Source: Bacillus sp. 03113 (GTDB taxonomy: Bacteria; Bacillota; Bacilli; Bacillales; Cytobacillaceae). From it: a stretch of DNA of 64,000 nt. The stretch covers positions 1 through 64,000 of the forward strand of contig NZ_VATK01000019.1 of assembly GCF_006546985.1 (NCBI RefSeq), written 5' to 3'. The position numbers and the translations under genes were made by a program. A model generated the notes under the pieces. It had not been told where the DNA came from and made no database searches. It saw only the letters and a list, made by a program, of their open reading frames with translations. Shown one piece after another: positions 61,072 through 64,000 of the stretch (position 1 is its first letter; each line of letters starts with the position of its first letter).

Positions 61072-62545
61072 TTTAATCATTTTACCGATACTCATCCCGT
61101 TATTAACAGGGATTATATTAATATTTTTTACTAAAAAAATGAAAGCACAGCGATGGCTTTCCGCTCTATCATTGCTTTGTACAATGATCAGCTCCATACT
61201 ATTGCTTATAAAAGTAGAAGAAAATGGCATTCAAACACTCGACTTAGGTGGGTGGAAGGCTCCCTTTGGCATCACGCTTGTTTCTGATACACTCTCAGCC
61301 CTGCTTGTCTTAACAACAAGCTTGATTGCTTTTACTTGTTTCATTTTTTCATTATGGTCTATTGATAAAAAACGAGAGGAATTTTTTTATTACTCTATTT
61401 TTCAATTTCTAATTGTTGGAGTGAACGGAGCTTTTTCAACTGGTGATATTTTCAACCTATTTGTCTTTTTTGAGGTCATGCTTATGGCTTCATATGTTCT
61501 TCTTGTTCTTGGAGGGACCAAAATCCAGCTGCAGGAATCCATCAAATATATATTAATGAATGTCGTTGCTTCTGCCTTTTTTGTGATCACCGTTGCTTAT
61601 TTATATTCTGTAGTAGGGACATTAAATATGGCACACATTTCTGTACGAATAACGGAGGCTGGCCAACCTGGTATAATAACGGTTATCGCCATCCTGTTTC
61701 TCATCGTATTCGGCGTAAAAGGAGCGATTTTCCCTTTATTTTTTTGGCTGCCTGGATCATACTACGCTCCCCCTGCTCCTATTTTAGCTTTGTTCGGAGC
61801 TCTATTAACGAAGGTTGGCGTCTATTCCATTATGAGAACCTATACGTTATTTTTCTATCATAATACGGGATATACCCATAAAATCCTTCTCATCCTGGCT
61901 GTATTATCTATTATATTTGGCATCATTGGAGCAGTAGCTTATTGGGATATAAAAAAGATCATCATTTATAATATCATTATCGCGATTGGTGTTATTTTAT
62001 TTGGTGTAGCCGTGATGTCTAAAGAATCTTTAATGGGTGCTATTTTCTATCTCATACACGATATGGTGATAAAAGCTGCTCTATTTCTACTTATTGGTAT
62101 CATTGCAAGTATTGCAGGTACGAGCAATCTGAGAAAAATCAGTGGACTAATAAAAGGATATCCTGGGCTCACTTGGACCTTTTTTATTGCAGCTCTTTCA
62201 CTTGCTGGGATCCCTCCTTTAAGCGGTTTTATTGGCAAGCTGCTCATTACACAAGGCGGGTTTCGCGAAGGACATTACATAGGATCATCTGTTGTACTGT
62301 TATCAAGCCTATTTGTTTTATATTCCATAATGAAAATTTTCATCAATGGGTTTTGGGGAATCCCTCGTACATTTAATGGAGAAAAAAACATCCCAGTCAA
62401 ATTTCTGCTTATTGCACCCGTTATTTTAGTGGCAGTGTCCATTATTATAGGACTTGGAACAGAGGCAATTTATCCATATATCTCACAAGCGGCTGAAACA
62501 TTGATCCATCCATCGATTTATATTGACGCTGTTTTAAAGGAGTAA
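61064..62545 (+). CDS. mrpD: Na+/H+ antiporter subunit D
   Basis: 493 residues with about 14 helices, NuoM/NuoN-like. [12 protein letters not shown] near 137 and [19 protein letters not shown] near 218 carry the proton-path Glu and Lys. Partner of MrpA in ion translocation. Confidence 0.95.
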   Translation: MINLIILPILIPLLTGIILIFFTKKMKAQRWLSALSLLCTMISSILLLIKVEENGIQTLDLGGWKAPFGITLVSDTLSALLVLTTSLIAFTCFIFSLWSIDKKREEFFYYSIFQFLIVGVNGAFSTGDIFNLFVFFEVMLMASYVLLVLGGTKIQLQESIKYILMNVVASAFFVITVAYLYSVVGTLNMAHISVRITEAGQPGIITVIAILFLIVFGVKGAIFPLFFWLPGSYYAPPAPILALFGALLTKVGVYSIMRTYTLFFYHNTGYTHKILLILAVLSIIFGIIGAVAYWDIKKIIIYNIIIAIGVILFGVAVMSKESLMGAIFYLIHDMVIKAALFLLIGIIASIAGTSNLRKISGLIKGYPGLTWTFFIAALSLAGIPPLSGFIGKLLITQGGFREGHYIGSSVVLLSSLFVLYSIMKIFINGFWGIPRTFNGEKNIPVKFLLIAPVILVAVSIIIGLGTEAIYPYISQAAETLIHPSIYIDAVLKE

Positions 62546-62551
62546 TGCAAA

Positions 62552-63028
62552 ATGGCTTTTCAAATTTTATTAAACTTTGCTCTGGCTTTGACTTGGATGT
62601 TTTTAAAAGTATCCTATGATCCGGTTACTTTTTTTGTAGGCTATTTCTTTGGTTTACTAATCATTTATATTTTTAGACGTTTCTTTCCATCACGTTTTTA
62701 TTTATTGCGGATCATTGCGGTCATTAATCTTTTGTTCATCTTTATCAGAGAACTTATTTTATCTAATTTTGCAGTATTAAAGGTAATTTTAAAACCTAAA
62801 TTGGATATGAAGCCTGGGATATTTGCGCTGCAAACTAAATTAACAAACGATTGGGAAATTACCATTCTTGCAAATCTTATTACGTTAACACCTGGAACAT
62901 TGGTTGTTGATGTTTCACCTGATAATAAAATTTTATATATTCACGCGATGAACATTGATGATATAACGGATTCCATTGATAGTATTAAAAATACATTTGA
63001 AAAGGCGATTATGGAGGTGAGTCGATAA
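62552..63028 (+). CDS. mrpE: Na+/H+ antiporter subunit E
   Basis: 158 residues: two N-terminal hairpins of membrane helices and a small C-terminal domain with the MnhE motif LITLTPGTLVVD (about 109-120). It lies 6 bp after mrpD. Confidence 0.93.
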   Translation: MAFQILLNFALALTWMFLKVSYDPVTFFVGYFFGLLIIYIFRRFFPSRFYLLRIIAVINLLFIFIRELILSNFAVLKVILKPKLDMKPGIFALQTKLTNDWEITILANLITLTPGTLVVDVSPDNKILYIHAMNIDDITDSIDSIKNTFEKAIMEVSR

Positions 63029-63315
63029 TGTTTGAAGTGATTGTACATATTGCGTTAGCTTGTGTTTCAATTGCCATGATTGGATTAATTTATCGCGTCA
63101 TTAAAGGACCCTCCATCCCGGATCGAGTCATTGCACTTGATGCCATTGGCATTAATCTGATTATTATAATAGCTCTAGTTTCTATTTTATTAAAAACTCA
63201 TGCTTTTTTAGAAATTATTTTACTATTAGGGATATTGGCATTTATCGGTACTGTAGCTTTCTCCAAATATATCGAAAAGGGGGTAATTATAGAACGTGAT
63301 CGAAATCATCATTAA
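63028..63315 (+). CDS. mrpF: Na+/H+ antiporter subunit F
   Basis: 95 residues with three helices and the family motif KGPSIPDRVIALDAIG (about 26-41). It overlaps mrpE and mrpG. Confidence 0.93.
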   Translation: MFEVIVHIALACVSIAMIGLIYRVIKGPSIPDRVIALDAIGINLIIIIALVSILLKTHAFLEIILLLGILAFIGTVAFSKYIEKGVIIERDRNHH

Positions 63316-63652
63316 AATCATAATAGCTGCCCTTATATTAATTGGAGCCTTTTTAAGTCTTGTAACAGCGTTTGGATTGATAAGACTTCCAGATGTTTAT
63401 ACTAGAAATCATGCTGCCTCCAAAGCAGCTACTTTAGGCGTTATGTCTATTTTACTTGGTACTTTTCTTTATTTTTATGTGGAAGAAGGACACTTTAATT
63501 CACGATTAATATTAGGTATCGTGTTCATCTTTTTAACCTCTCCTGTAGCAGGCCACCTCATTAGCCGAGCTGCCTACAACTCAGGAGTAAAGCTCTGGGA
63601 AAACAGCGTAAGAGACGATTTAAAGGACGAAAAGCGGAAGCGGCCTGTTTAG
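63296..63652 (+). CDS. mrpG: Na+/H+ antiporter subunit G
   Basis: 118 residues with three helices. The motif GLIRLPDVYTRNHAASKAAT (about 27-46) is diagnostic. GTG start inside mrpF. The last codons (DEKRKRPV) are read from the start of a type 1 repeat, so the natural end may have been replaced. Confidence 0.92.
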   Translation: MIEIIIKIIIAALILIGAFLSLVTAFGLIRLPDVYTRNHAASKAATLGVMSILLGTFLYFYVEEGHFNSRLILGIVFIFLTSPVAGHLISRAAYNSGVKLWENSVRDDLKDEKRKRPV

Positions 63653-63751
63653 CCCCGACAAGCATAAGTCGCTCCTGATAGAAGGTGTACTTTACCTTCA
63701 ATTCAGGAGTGGCTTATGACCTCGAGGTGTTGGGCGCTGGAGCTGGACAAT
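63629..63751 (+). repeat. Dispersed type 1 repeat, copy D, overlapping the mrpG end
   Basis: GAAAAGCGGAAGCGGCC begins inside mrpG, and the copy ends GGGCGCTGGAGCTGGACAAT. The inside forms a long hairpin: CATAAGTC-CTCCTGA with TCAGGAG-GGCTTATG. Confidence 0.8.
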
Positions 63752-63786
63752 AAAGAAAAACAAAAGCAGCTTGATAATTTGCAATT

Positions 63787-63818
63787 AAAAAACCTTGTCT
63801 TACTCGACAAGGTTTTTT
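63787..63818. terminator. Bidirectional terminator
   Basis: AAAAAACCTTGTC and GACAAGGTTTTTT around a 6 nt loop. It ends the Mrp operon and the converging thioesterase gene. Confidence 0.88.
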
Positions 63819-63826
63819 CGTACGTT

Positions 63827-64000
63827 TTATTTTCTTTTTATGATAGCAATAGTACACCTAGAAATACAAATAAGCTCTTCTTCTTCGTCCACAATACTTA
63901 TCTGCCAGACCATTGTTGTTTTTCCTCTATGGAGAATTTCTCCTCGACCTGTTACAAAGCCACTTTTCTTTCCTTTAATATGATTGGCATTGATTTCAAG
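63827..64000 (-). CDS. Hotdog-fold thioesterase, C-terminal part (MenI/YuxO-like), cut by window edge
   Basis: 57 C-terminal codons. GKTTMVWQISIVDEEEELIC and SRCTIAI are typical of the last strands of PaaI-type thioesterases. In Bacillus subtilis yuxO (menI, dihydroxynaphthoyl-CoA thioesterase) lies beside mrp, which fits this position. The rest lies outside the window. Confidence 0.8.
   Translation of the reverse strand, partial: LEINANHIKGKKSGFVTGRGEILHRGKTTMVWQISIVDEEEELICISRCTIAIIKRK

Noticed and set aside
63795-63983. 62-codon plus-strand frame at the right edge
   Set aside because: The minus strand encodes a thioesterase C-terminus with recognisable motifs; the plus frame is its shadow and begins in a terminator.
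1-64000. CRISPR array, prophage or full insertion sequence
   Set aside because: No regularly spaced repeats, phage structural genes or transposase genes are present; repeats seen are short and non-coding.

Overview
The window is a low-GC chromosome segment from a Bacillaceae member (Bacillus sensu lato). Several things support this: Bacillus-type ribosome binding sites, many TTG and GTG starts, sporulation phosphorelay genes (kapB, kapD), an Mrp antiporter operon beside a menI/yuxO-like gene, and a block following the Bacillus subtilis order pgi-yugJ-yuzA-yugI-alaT-alaR-yugE-patB. I cannot name the species. It is ordinary host chromosome: I see no prophage, integrative element or CRISPR array, and the mobile DNA is limited to short dispersed repeats.

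Layout. 1-500: the 5' end, leader and tandem promoters of an rRNA operon that runs off the left edge. 0.5-6 kb: an EamA transporter, an MgtC-like protein, tRNA-Ala(GGC), a decayed methyltransferase, and a two-gene carboxy(nor)spermidine pathway. 6-16 kb: a sensory region with a hybrid kinase, a CheR-type methyltransferase, a receiver-PAS-kinase and an orphan sugar-binding-type protein in one operon, followed by a DesK/DesR-like two-component pair. 16-30 kb: mixed housekeeping and stress genes (thioredoxin-like protein, DedA, nitroreductase, AzlCD exporter with a palindromic operator, cupin-HD-GYP protein, TetR-controlled hydrolase, split Feo iron transporter, cardiolipin synthase). 30-37 kb: a full assimilatory sulfate reduction and siroheme operon, led by a small YezD-type gene under an S-box-like leader. 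37-42.2 kb: ROK sugar kinase, orphan ribA-ribD pair, and an EAL-PilZ operon behind a c-di-GMP-I riboswitch. 42.4-51 kb: the pgi-to-patB block. 51-55.7 kb: a SAM-riboswitch-controlled metNPQ operon, an HcxA-like dehydrogenase and a SodC-like lipoprotein. 56-64 kb: kapB, kapD, mrpABCDEFG and a truncated thioesterase gene.

Two dispersed repeat families stand out. Type 1 begins with a GAAAAGCG motif and ends near GGAGCTAGACA; it sits at the 3' end of genes in all six copies seen. Type 2 is flanked by TTTAT, as described for bcr1 of the Bacillus cereus group. One type 2 copy is inserted inside a type 1 copy, and another type 1 copy in the same window preserves the empty target site.

The best leads for new biology are the kinase/CheR/binding-protein sensory operon, the c-di-GMP feedback loop, the divergent S-box leader with its small YezD gene, the nested repeats, and several small genes below normal calling thresholds.
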